29,941 nucleotides of DNA from Bacillota bacterium (GTDB lineage: Bacteria; Bacillota; Clostridia; Monoglobales; Firm-18), in NCBI GenBank assembly GCA_023228885.1, contig JALOAJ010000028.1, forward strand, positions 1-29,941, written 5' to 3'. The position numbers were made by a program, and so were the translations under genes. Positions 22,416-29,941 of this stretch are shown here, in pieces. The stretch's first letter is position 1. Every line of letters begins with the position of its first letter. The notes below the pieces were generated by a model. That model saw only the letters and a list, made by a program, of their open reading frames with translations. It searched no databases and was not told the DNA's origin.

Positions 22416-24440
22416 TTAAAAAAGCCCGGCAAAAGTGTAAACTAAAAATGATGCTACCCATGCCGACGCAACCCAAAAAGCAACTGAAAACCATGCCCAT
22501 TTAGCGCTTTTCATTTCTGCAAACAATGCTGACACAGCAGCCATACACGGCACGCTTAGCAAGTTAAAAGCCATAAAAGAAAGAGCCGATGCCGATGTGA
22601 AGTTCGATGCGATTGTTTGCAAAAGGGCATCGCCCGCTGCCCCTCCTGCATAAAGCACGCCAAGGGTGGAAACTACCGCTTCTTTTGCTATAAAGCCTGT
22701 TAATATAGCCATAACGGGCTTCCAGCCATCTGCCTTGCCAACAAATCCAAGCGGGGTAAAAAAGTGTTTAATAACATTTCCAATTGTCCCTAAAATGCTG
22801 TCTATACTGTTTTGCTCAACCATTTGCAGTTTAAAATTAAAATTAGCAAGCAGCCATATAAAAACCGTTGAAACCAAAATAATAGTTCCTGCTTTTATTA
22901 TATACCCCTTTAGTTTTTCCCATACATGCAGCAAAAGATTTCGCGCCCTCGGTCTGTGATAATCGGGCAATTCCATTATAAACGGCGTTTTGCTGTCTTT
23001 AAAAACAGTATTTTTTAAAATTACCCCCGACACCACCGCAACCGCAATTCCAAGCATGTACATTCCAAACACGGCAATATCTGAGTGTTGCTTAAAAAGC
23101 GCCGTTGCAAACAACGCGTAAATGGGCATTTTCGCACCGCAAGACATGTAGGGTATAAGTATCATGGTAAGGCGCCTGTCACGCTCACTATCAAGCGTTC
23201 TGGTTGCCAAAATGGAAGGAACGCTGCACCCAAACCCCATAAGCAGCGGCATAAAAGAACGCCCCGAAAGCCCAAATCGTTTAAGAAGCCTGTCCATAAT
23301 AAAAGCGGCGCGCGCAATGTACCCGCTGTCTTCAAGCACCGACAGAAAAAAGAAAACAAGAATAATTTGAGGCACGAACGACAACACAGCCCCAACCCCG
23401 CCGATTATACCGTTTACAAGCAAGCTGTATGTCCATTCGGAAGCGCCTGTCGCAATCAAAAAATCTGTCGTTAGGTCGCCTATATTTTCAATTAAAAGCT
23501 CTGCCCCGCTTTGCAAAAGCACACCCGGCGAAGGCAGTCCCTCAATAAAAAATAAATTTTCACCGAAGGTTAAATGAAAAATTAAATACATTATAACAAC
23601 AAAGATGGGTATACCCAAGTATTTGTTGGTTATAATTTTATCAACTTTTTCAGAGGTTGTAAGCTCACCCGGCTTTAATGATTTTCTCAAAAAAGGTGAA
23701 TAATGTTTAGTTATATGCTTATATCGTAAATCAGCAATCAATGCCTCTATATCATCTACATCGGCAATCAAATCGTCTTTTAACTTTCTTAAATTATCGT
23801 CCGCCTGAACATGGGCATCGCCTTCTATAATTTTAATTGCTTTATGTAAAGGGTGCTTTGCTCCTTGCTCCAAAAGACGCATTTCTATTTCCTCAATCGG
23901 CTTTTCCAACACGGTGTTTCTAAGAACCGAGCTGCTTTTTCTGTTTACCGCTGCAGCTAAAACAGCCTTTTTCATTAGTTTATCTATGCCGTGAGATTGC
24001 AACGCAGAGATGCGCACAACAGGCACGCCAAGCGCTTTTTCAAGCCCTATCCTGTCAATAAAATCATTGTGTTTTTCAAGCTGGTCACACATATTAAGAG
24101 CGACAACCATCGGGCAGTCCATTTCAAGTAATTGGGTTGTAAGATACAGGTTTCTTTCTAAATTTGTTACATCAACGATGTTGATTATAACATCTGGGTT
24201 CTCCTCAACAATGTAATTTCGCGCGATAACCTCTTCCGGTGTGTAGGGTGACAGCGAGTATATACCGGGCAGGTCTATAATTTCAGCTTCGATATTCCCA
24301 TCTTTAAAAGTTCCCTCTCGGCGGTCTATCGTAACGCCGGGCCAATTACCGACATGAGCTGTGCTTTTTGTAAGCTCGTTGAACAGTGTTGTCTTACCGC
24401 TGTTTGGATTCCCCGCCAAAGCAAATCGAAGGGTCGACAT
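22416..24440 (-). CDS. feoB: Ferrous iron transport protein B
   Basis: A 674-aa ferrous iron transporter. The N-terminal G-domain has G1 GNPNSGKT (10-17), G3 DLPG (56-59) and G4 NMCD (116-119). A helical spacer (about 165-270) and the membrane domain with two Gate repeats follow: FVPQIILVFFFLSVLEDSGYIARAAFIMDRLLKRFGLSGRSFMPLLMGFGCSVPSILATRT and GFIAKEAVVSTLGVLYA. The Cys in GFGCSVP is the conserved membrane cysteine. The ATG at 24440 has GAGGTG 5 bases upstream. It is 2 bases from feoA and 16 bases from the Cys-rich partner gene. Confidence 0.97.
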   Translation of the reverse strand: MSTLRFALAGNPNSGKTTLFNELTKSTAHVGNWPGVTIDRREGTFKDGNIEAEIIDLPGIYSLSPYTPEEVIARNYIVEENPDVIINIVDVTNLERNLYLTTQLLEMDCPMVVALNMCDQLEKHNDFIDRIGLEKALGVPVVRISALQSHGIDKLMKKAVLAAAVNRKSSSVLRNTVLEKPIEEIEMRLLEQGAKHPLHKAIKIIEGDAHVQADDNLRKLKDDLIADVDDIEALIADLRYKHITKHYSPFLRKSLKPGELTTSEKVDKIITNKYLGIPIFVVIMYLIFHLTFGENLFFIEGLPSPGVLLQSGAELLIENIGDLTTDFLIATGASEWTYSLLVNGIIGGVGAVLSFVPQIILVFFFLSVLEDSGYIARAAFIMDRLLKRFGLSGRSFMPLLMGFGCSVPSILATRTLDSERDRRLTMILIPYMSCGAKMPIYALFATALFKQHSDIAVFGMYMLGIAVAVVSGVILKNTVFKDSKTPFIMELPDYHRPRARNLLLHVWEKLKGYIIKAGTIILVSTVFIWLLANFNFKLQMVEQNSIDSILGTIGNVIKHFFTPLGFVGKADGWKPVMAILTGFIAKEAVVSTLGVLYAGGAAGDALLQTIASNFTSASALSFMAFNLLSVPCMAAVSALFAEMKSAKWAWFSVAFWVASAWVASFLVYTFAGLF

Positions 24441-24442
24441 TT

Positions 24443-24679
24443 TTACACCTCATTTTTAGCTACAACAACAGAGTTGGCTTCGGATTTTCTTATGCTAAGC
24501 TGATAGCCGCGCACCGTTATTTCAACAGGGTCGCCAAGCGGCGCCGCTTTTCGCATTGTTATCGTCGCCCCGGGCGTTATACCCATATCAAACAATCGCC
24601 GTCTTATAGCGCCTTGTCCGTTTACCTTTTGTACCAATCCGCTTTCGCCGCGCTTTAAATCTTTAACTGTAAAGTCCAT
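24443..24679 (-). CDS. feoA: Ferrous iron transport protein A
   Basis: A 78-aa cytosolic SH3-like protein that works with FeoB. It has the family pattern G.V.K..G.GAIRRRLFDMGITPGATITMRKAAPLGDPVEITVRGYQLSIRKSEA. The ATG at 24679 has GGAGG 9 bases upstream. It is first gene of the unit, with a 50-base leader carrying an iron-box-like operator. Confidence 0.95.
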   Translation of the reverse strand: MDFTVKDLKRGESGLVQKVNGQGAIRRRLFDMGITPGATITMRKAAPLGDPVEITVRGYQLSIRKSEANSVVVAKNEV

Positions 24680-24711
24680 GATTAATCGCCTCCATACCTT
24701 TGCAAATAAAG

Positions 24712-24730
24712 TTAGGTTACGCTAACATTA
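24712..24730. promoter_or_regulatory. DtxR/IdeR-type iron box over the feoA -10 and start region
   Basis: TTAGGTTACGCTAACATTA matches 16 of 19 positions of the DtxR/IdeR consensus TTAGGTTAGSCTAACCTAA. It overlaps four bases of the -10 and the transcription start, the expected place for an iron-loaded repressor. No Fur-box-like sequence is seen. Confidence 0.65.
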
Positions 24731-24755
24731 TATGCTTTTTATTACCCCATGTCAA
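24727..24755 (-). promoter_or_regulatory. Consensus promoter of the feo-oad unit
   Basis: TTGACA (24755-24750), a 17-bp spacer and TATAAT (24732-24727) form a perfect sigma-70 promoter facing feoA, which implies high expression when not repressed. Confidence 0.9.
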
Positions 24756-24834
24756 TAAGGCATAATAAAGTTTGTCTACTATCAATAAAAAAGCCGGTGT
24801 TTGCTCTCAATTTTTTGAATATTTTGAGCGTTAA

Positions 24835-24864
24835 AAAAACCTCCCCGGCAAGCAGCCGGGAAGG
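24835..24864 (-). terminator. Terminator of the 886-aa SLH protein gene
   Basis: CCTTCCCGGC-TGCTT-GCCGGGGAGG on the minus strand (one mismatch) followed by seven T. It lies about 35 bases after the stop codon. Confidence 0.9.
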
Positions 24865-24898
24865 TCAATTAAATTACAGGAGGTTTATTCTTTTTTTG

Positions 24899-27559
24899 TT
24901 ACTCTTTTATAATTACAATTTCCTCTACCTTGCCCTTATAAATTCTCATGAACACCTTGCGGGCATCGCCTGAATCGTACTTGGTCAAATAGCTTGAATC
25001 AACCAATGTTACTTGTGTGTTTGCAGGCTTGGAGAAGTCGTAGTTATAAACTGTTGCGCCTTCGATATTATAGTTTGTCTCAGGCATGTTATTTGTTTCA
25101 AGGTTAACTGAAGTTGTAAACTTCTTGGTTATCCTACCTATTACAGTTTCCATTTCTGTTCCTGTAAAGGCGGTGTGCTTGTTAACATCCGTATTGTCTT
25201 TATCGTTCGAATCGAACAATACCGTTACTTTGTCAATCTCGCCGCGTGCATTCTTTCTGTATTGAATGACATCGCCTGCTGTAAGCTTCGTGTCTTCACC
25301 TTTTACAAGGGTTATTGTGTCTTTTGCAAGAAGCTCGATTGTTTTACCGTTTTCCAAAGCGTATAGCTTATCAACTGTTATTTTATCAGCGTTTTGAGCC
25401 GAGCTCACTTTTATTACAACCGCTGCTGATGATTCTGCATTTGTTTCGCCGCTGCTGTTTTTAACGATGATAATCTTTGCTGTAAAGTCTTCGCTAAGGT
25501 CATAAATCTCAACATCGTAGGATGTTTTGTCAACAAACATGTCTTTTGTGCGTATTGCAAAGTTTTCAGAATCCGTTTCGCCCTGAGGAATGTCAAATAC
25601 TATCGTATCTGCTGTTACATTGAATGTTCCAAGCTTTCCGGATACGCCTTTGTATTCAAGTTCTTCCGATGCAAAGTCAAGTGAAAACGCTGCCCGAAGC
25701 GGTGTGCCTGTTTTGTTTTGCGCCGCTGTGTTTACATAATACACTTCGTTGTTTGAGTTTACCTCGTAGGTTATAAGCTGTGCTACTTCGCCGCCGTTTG
25801 CAGCCTTTATTGCAGCCAATGCGCCATCGCCATCAAGGTTGGAAGTGTTGTTTACTTTCACTCGGTTAGCAGCTGTAACTATTGATGTTTCGCCGTCTTG
25901 TGAGAATAGTTTAAGCTCAAGTTTGTTGTCCATTATTCCTGTTACGTCAGCATCAACAAGGTATGCATATTTGCTGCCTGCTACCGTTGTGGTGTCAACT
26001 GCCGCAATTTTGCCTTCTACATCAAGGAAGAATGTTCCTTCATCGTCAAGCTTGATTTCAGGCTGTCCCGAATTGGTGTAGTTTTCGGCTATTTCATAGC
26101 TTTGTCCGTTTATTGTTCGTTTTTCGCCTTCAATTTCCGTAACCTTGCCCACAACAGAATTTCTTGTAACAATAACATTGATTACAGTTGCTTCCGCAGG
26201 GTTGCGGTTATCCATTGCTACCGATAGAATATCCCATTCTCTAATGTCTTCAAGCGCTGCATTTTCGTTGTCAAGCGTTATTGAAAACTTAATTGTTTTG
26301 TCTGCCGGGTCAAGTGTTAGCGCAAAGGTGTTATACTTGTCCGTCACCCTAAAGCTTGCAAGGGATACATCATCAACAACCATGTTTTGATATTCCGTTA
26401 CAAACACATAGTTATATTCATCGGTGCGCGCCGTGTCAAGAAGAACAACATTACCTGTTTTTAATTCTTCAAGGTCCGCCAAGTCATAATCCGCTTTTGC
26501 AACGCCGTTGTAGAATATTTTTGCATTAGCTTTTATTGTAGCTTTTTCAGGAACTCTGTCAGTTTCTTTGTCTTTCCAAAACGACAATACTTTGTTTTCT
26601 TCTGCGTCGCCTGAAAGTGAGCTGATATTTTCCGCTGCAACAAATATCTCGGAATTGCTGTTCGGGTTGCTTCTTACAAGAACAAGTCTAAGGTCTGTGT
26701 TTTCGCCCTCATCCTTAACATAGTAAACTACATTTCTTGCAATGAAGTTTTTGGCGTTTGTTTTGCCTGTTTTATAAGTTACTGTGTCGCCGTCCGTTGT
26801 CAAAATGTTAACTTCATCGTCACGAAGCGATGATGCGCCGGTCATGGTTGTATAAGCGTTGGCAACAACCTGTCCATACATTTTTTCAACATCAAGCTTT
26901 TCTTTTAAGATGTTCTTGTCAACAACCTCATAGCTTTCGTTCGCGCCATAGCTTGTTTTCTCCATAATGTCAATTGTTAAAGAGTTAGAAGACATAATAG
27001 CAACCGAACCTCTTGTTATTGGGTTGTTTATACCGTTTGAAACAACACCGTTTTTCAAAAGGCCGATTTCGCCTGCAACAACCGTGTAACCTGTTGGGAA
27101 TCCGCCCCTTGAGGCTGCCCTCGGTTCATAGCCCAATATACGAACTATAACGGCCGATACTTCTGCATAAGTGATTTTGTCGTCGGGGCGGAAATTGCCC
27201 ATGTCATCACCTATTACATATCCTTGCTGTTGTGCAACATTGATAAAACCTGTTGCCCAGTGTCCTTCTACTACATCGGGAAATATCGTGCTTTGGTTTG
27301 AGCTTTCCGCAACTTCCGAAAGACCTGAAAGATATACTGCTACTTTTGCAAATTCAGAACGAAGAATACCGTCTTCAAGTCTGAATAAACCTGTTTCTGC
27401 GTCACCAACCATGATGTCCAAGGCTTTTAACAGTTCCACCGGTTCTTCGTACTTTGTTCCGCTAAAATCTTCAGCTTCTTGCGCTGCAAATGAAGTTATA
27501 AGTCCGAACACCATTGTGAAAGCAATTAAAAATGCACTAATACGCCTAAACTTGCTCAT
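24899..27559 (-). CDS. Large secreted S-layer-homology (SLH) domain protein
   Basis: An 886-aa exported protein, probably an S-layer or cell-surface structural protein. The signal peptide is about 1-25 (KFRR, hydrophobic core AFLIAFTMVFGLITSFA). Three SLH domains cover about 36-205: the second is the clearest, FPDVVEGHWATGFINVAQQQGYVIGDDMGNFRPDDKITYAEVSAVIVRILG (93-143), and the third has TRGSVAIMSSNSL. SLH domains bind pyruvylated secondary cell-wall polymer. The remaining 680 residues are acidic, beta-rich and low in Cys, with repeating short motifs of the type VvGkVTeI...tING..yeI, a pattern shared in style with the divergent SLH gene. The ATG at 27559 has AAGGAGG upstream. The leader is about 200 nt or longer. 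Confidence 0.88.
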   Translation of the reverse strand: MSKFRRISAFLIAFTMVFGLITSFAAQEAEDFSGTKYEEPVELLKALDIMVGDAETGLFRLEDGILRSEFAKVAVYLSGLSEVAESSNQSTIFPDVVEGHWATGFINVAQQQGYVIGDDMGNFRPDDKITYAEVSAVIVRILGYEPRAASRGGFPTGYTVVAGEIGLLKNGVVSNGINNPITRGSVAIMSSNSLTIDIMEKTSYGANESYEVVDKNILKEKLDVEKMYGQVVANAYTTMTGASSLRDDEVNILTTDGDTVTYKTGKTNAKNFIARNVVYYVKDEGENTDLRLVLVRSNPNSNSEIFVAAENISSLSGDAEENKVLSFWKDKETDRVPEKATIKANAKIFYNGVAKADYDLADLEELKTGNVVLLDTARTDEYNYVFVTEYQNMVVDDVSLASFRVTDKYNTFALTLDPADKTIKFSITLDNENAALEDIREWDILSVAMDNRNPAEATVINVIVTRNSVVGKVTEIEGEKRTINGQSYEIAENYTNSGQPEIKLDDEGTFFLDVEGKIAAVDTTTVAGSKYAYLVDADVTGIMDNKLELKLFSQDGETSIVTAANRVKVNNTSNLDGDGALAAIKAANGGEVAQLITYEVNSNNEVYYVNTAAQNKTGTPLRAAFSLDFASEELEYKGVSGKLGTFNVTADTIVFDIPQGETDSENFAIRTKDMFVDKTSYDVEIYDLSEDFTAKIIIVKNSSGETNAESSAAVVIKVSSAQNADKITVDKLYALENGKTIELLAKDTITLVKGEDTKLTAGDVIQYRKNARGEIDKVTVLFDSNDKDNTDVNKHTAFTGTEMETVIGRITKKFTTSVNLETNNMPETNYNIEGATVYNYDFSKPANTQVTLVDSSYLTKYDSGDARKVFMRIYKGKVEEIVIIKE

Positions 27560-27837
27560 CTTGTGTTTCCTCCTTAGAATTTTAAATAATTGTTTTTTGT
27601 GTGCTTACTTTGGTTCTTGCCTCCTGCATTTGCCGATCCATCGGCTTTGTCGGGTGGGGGGGGTGTCTCTTTATGCTCCCTCGCCCTTGTTTTATACCGT
27701 TTACGTTGAGCATACTGTTTTATTCCGCTTAACATAATTGGAACTATCACAGCATTATGTCAACCACGATTACTATGTTACACTATATTGCTTTCACATT
27801 CAAGCCTAAAATTTTTCCACTTTTGGAATAATAATTG
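27560..27837 (-). other. Long leader and promoter region of the 886-aa SLH gene
   Basis: No gene is visible. A small hairpin GCCGA-TGGA-TCGGC (27645-27632) lies about 75 bases before the start codon. It is followed by GCAGGAGGCAAGAACC, a ribosome-site-like block not near any start. Just upstream is an eight-base G homopolymer (27656-27663 on the plus strand). Promoter candidates on the minus strand include TTGAAT-17-TAACAT near 27800-27772 and a TTGACA at about 27758-27753 without a clear -10. The long leader suggests RNA-level control; I cannot match it to a riboswitch class. Confidence 0.45.
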
Positions 27838-27866
27838 TTGAAATAGGTAATATAATATGTTATTAT
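27838..27866 (+). promoter_or_regulatory. Promoter candidate of the 605-aa SLH gene
   Basis: TTGAAA (27838-27843), 17 bp, TATTAT (27861-27866) point rightward, giving a leader of about 100 nt. The leader contains an inverted repeat ATGTTG...CAACAT (27878-27916). Confidence 0.5.
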
Positions 27867-27975
27867 ATAATCAAGGGATGTTGGATAATTGGGCAGCGTA
27901 AAAATGTTCAACATATCGCTTATGGTTTTTTGTTTTGTTGATTTACTACTATTTTGAGTGTGGGAGGATTATATA

Positions 27976-29793
27976 ATGAAGTTTAAGCGTTGCACAGCAT
28001 TAATTGTTGCCTTTTTCGTTTTTTCGATTATGACATTATCTTCTGTTGCCGCAACATTTCCCGATATTTTGGAGCGTCATTCCTGGGCTGCGGAGCATAT
28101 CGAAGATATGGTGAAAAGGGGCTTGTTAAAAGGTTATACTGACGGCACTTTTAAGCCGGACAATCCAATAAGCAAATTAGAAGCGGTTATTTTGGCAGCA
28201 AGAATTTTAGGCGTTACATATCAGGAAAATGACGAATTTGCCGAGGCTGCGCTTGCCGCATACGAAGACGAGCTTGCAGCGTTTGACATTCAGTATAAAA
28301 AAGAGGCTGCATACCTCCTTTACAGGGGCTGCATCAGAATAAGCGAGCTGCCGAGCTACATTGGCGACACCGTTAAAAACACCGCTATGAATCGGCATGA
28401 GGTTGCAAAGTTGCTGACAAAAGTTATGGGCGGTGAAACGGAAGCTCAAAGCAATCCTATTGTGATTTTAGACTATGCCGATGACGGTGAAATTCCTGCC
28501 GCATCAAAGCCATATGTTAGGTTTATTACCGATAAAGGCATTATGAAAGGCATGGAAGATAACAAATTTATGCCTATGTATAATGTCACCCGTGCCATGA
28601 TGGCAACTATGATGTATCGAACCGAGGAAGCAATGTCGATATCAACCATCGATGCCGCTGTTTTATCAGTAAACGGGGATTCTATTTCGGTTGCGGCAAA
28701 CGGAGTAAGCAGCAATATACAAATTGGCGACAATGTTATAATACGGATTGACGGGCTTTCGGCTCCGCTTTCCGCTATTGAAAAAGGGTACAACCTTCAC
28801 ATTCATTATCAAGAAAAAGAAATACGCTTCATTGAAGCATTGTCGTCAAGAACATTGGAGGAGGTTTCCGGCGTTATAAAAACATTGTCCAACAATGCCG
28901 GAATAAAGGCTGTTACAATCACCCCTAACGGTGCTCAAAGCGATGGCACGCAAAGCTATACCTTAAGCGACAACTGTGTAATTATTATAGATAACATAGA
29001 AACCACCTTTTCCGCACTAAAATACGACACTTTTGTACAAATGAACCTTCAAAATAACAAGGTTGTAAGAATAACGGCAGAAACCAAGGATTACACCAAA
29101 TCGGGAACAATAAAAGATATGGATTTTGAAGGCAGCACGCCTATTATCGGCATAACAACAAAAGACGGCTCGATTGAAAAGTTCCCAGTTTCGGTGGATG
29201 TTGCAATAACTCGAAACAGCATTCCGGACGAGCTTCGAAACCTTGCAATCGGCGACAACGCAACGCTGAGCATCTCATCCGGTCTTGTCAAAAAAATAAC
29301 CGCCACAAGCGTAAACAAAGACATTGAAGGCACAATTGAAGAAATTATTATATCGGCGGAGCCTTCGATAACGATTAAAAGAGGCGGCGCACTAACTAAA
29401 TATAAGGTTGCAGGGGATACCGCTTTTTATGTGGAAGATGCGGAAGGCACTATATATGATATGCGCCTTGGCGCAACTGCCTCGCTAACTCTTAAAAGCG
29501 AAAATATAGGCAAAATAACAATCAGCAAAACAACGATTCCCTCGCAAATTATCGGCACGGTAACATCAATTAACCCGCTTTATAATGTTCTTGTGCTGGA
29601 TGTTAAAAACCCCGACACCGGGAAAATAACAAACGAAACGGTTGTTGTAAGAAACAATGTTAAAATTGTTGATAACACCGCATCTAAAGTGACAACTTTT
29701 AAAGGCATTGAGCCGGGCAGAACAATTATTGCGCTCGGAGGCATTGATAACTACGGCACCTACTCCGTTAACACAATTATTATTACCGAATAG
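27976..29793 (+). CDS. Secreted SLH-domain protein with repeated beta-rich modules
   Basis: A 605-aa exported surface protein. The signal peptide is about 1-26 (KFKR, ALIVAFFVFSIMTLSSVAA). Three SLH domains cover 28-218; the first is FPDILERHSWAAEHIEDMVKRGLLKGYTDGTFKPDNPISKLEAVILAARIL, and the third has YVRFITDKGIMKGMEDNKFMPMYNVTRAMMATMMYR. After residue 225 come about five copies of a 65-75-residue beta module of the form GtI..I.......I.I...dG....y.v...v.i.......l..l..Gd...l.l..g.v.kIt. The best are at about 300-370, 373-443 and 448-516, with a last, longer one to the end. The ATG at 27976 has GGGAGG 8 bases upstream; an earlier in-frame start at 27958 precedes that site. It is divergent from the larger SLH gene. 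Role is cell-wall attachment or envelope assembly; ligand unknown. Confidence 0.88.
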   Translation: MKFKRCTALIVAFFVFSIMTLSSVAATFPDILERHSWAAEHIEDMVKRGLLKGYTDGTFKPDNPISKLEAVILAARILGVTYQENDEFAEAALAAYEDELAAFDIQYKKEAAYLLYRGCIRISELPSYIGDTVKNTAMNRHEVAKLLTKVMGGETEAQSNPIVILDYADDGEIPAASKPYVRFITDKGIMKGMEDNKFMPMYNVTRAMMATMMYRTEEAMSISTIDAAVLSVNGDSISVAANGVSSNIQIGDNVIIRIDGLSAPLSAIEKGYNLHIHYQEKEIRFIEALSSRTLEEVSGVIKTLSNNAGIKAVTITPNGAQSDGTQSYTLSDNCVIIIDNIETTFSALKYDTFVQMNLQNNKVVRITAETKDYTKSGTIKDMDFEGSTPIIGITTKDGSIEKFPVSVDVAITRNSIPDELRNLAIGDNATLSISSGLVKKITATSVNKDIEGTIEEIIISAEPSITIKRGGALTKYKVAGDTAFYVEDAEGTIYDMRLGATASLTLKSENIGKITISKTTIPSQIIGTVTSINPLYNVLVLDVKNPDTGKITNETVVVRNNVKIVDNTASKVTTFKGIEPGRTIIALGGIDNYGTYSVNTIIITE

Positions 29794-29802
29794 AATTAAC
29801 GA

Positions 29803-29829
29803 AGGGGCCGCAACAAAATTGCAGCCCCT
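29803..29829 (+). other. Stem-loop after the 605-aa SLH gene
   Basis: AGGGGC and GCCCCT enclose GCAA/TTGC, giving a compact hairpin 10 bases after the stop codon but without a T-run. It may stabilise the mRNA 3' end ahead of the true terminator. Confidence 0.6.
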
Positions 29830-29841
29830 CAGACTGTAGAC

Positions 29842-29890
29842 TAACCCCTATTTGGAGAAGAAGCGCTCTCCAAACAGGGGTTAAGTTTTT
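29842..29890 (+). terminator. Terminator of the 605-aa SLH gene
   Basis: TAACCCCT-A-TTTGGAGA pairs with TCTCCAAA-C-AGGGGTTA around an 8-base loop, a 16-bp stem with one internal mismatch, followed by TTTTT (29886-29890). The remaining 51 bases of the window show no gene. Confidence 0.85.
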
Positions 29891-29941
29891 AAACGAAATT
29901 AAAATTCACCTTTGAAAATCTAAAAAAACACAAAGCATTAG

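Noticed and set aside
27600..27760. Cyclic di-AMP (ydaO) or cyclic di-GMP riboswitch in the SLH leader
   Set aside because: A few words (GCCGA hairpin, GAACCAAAG) recall these classes, but the other required conserved blocks are missing, so I do not assign one.

Overview
The window looks like chromosome of a low-GC, anaerobic, spore-forming Firmicute of the class Clostridia. The support is an alpha/beta-type small acid-soluble spore protein, two CotF-like coat proteins, a class I (oxygen-sensitive) fumarase subunit, FeoAB, a sodium-pump decarboxylase beta subunit, S-layer-homology (SLH) proteins, AGGAGG ribosome sites, and the Firmicute gene order dGTPase - dnaG - rpoD - trmK - nif3-like. I cannot name the species from sequence alone. 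Nearly all genes lie on the minus strand; only the broken surface-protein gene at the left edge and the last SLH gene are on the plus strand.

Left accessory region (1-3100). Bases 1-125 are the left end of an IS21-family element that has cut into a gene for a surface protein built of 84-residue Ig-like repeats (126-1073). After a gene-free stretch with strong palindromes comes a plasmid/phage-type replication-initiator-like gene (1522-2238) with a terminator hairpin in its leader. These sit just downstream of the 3' end of a tRNA-Leu(GAG) gene (2605-2688), a classic integration position. The tRNA gene is itself odd. Three extra copies of its 5' half precede it in an exact 129-bp tandem array, and the only clear sigma-70 promoter (TTGACA-17-TATACT) is upstream of the whole array, so the halves should be co-transcribed with the intact tRNA.

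Middle housekeeping region (3180-20477). In order: O-acetylhomoserine sulfhydrylase behind a palindrome-bearing promoter; two CotF-like coat genes; an SASP gene with a sigma-G-like promoter; a three-gene run of membrane-anchored glycosyltransferase-like stub, recD2 helicase and comF; a polar amino-acid ABC transporter (lipoprotein, hairpin, permease, ATPase); a GIY-YIG nuclease; dtd; 3-methyladenine DNA glycosylase; RNase P RNA, overlapping the end of the nif3-like gene; trmK; rpoD, whose conserved N-terminus is in frame only with an AUA start; dnaG; dGTPase; an FMN reductase; long-form HPF; and a fumarase alpha subunit without its beta partner.

Iron and sodium region (20725-24755). feoA, feoB, a FeoB-associated Cys-rich membrane peptide, oadB and a 39-residue OadG-like peptide run as one apparent transcription unit. 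It starts at a consensus promoter whose -10 is overlapped by a DtxR/IdeR-type iron box (16 of 19 positions). This would place a sodium-pump decarboxylase subunit under iron control.

Right region (24835-29941). Two divergent SLH proteins (886 and 605 aa) are separated by about 400 bp that hold promoters, a long leader with a G8 tract and a small hairpin. The 605-aa protein carries a repeated beta-rich module of about 72 residues after its SLH domains.
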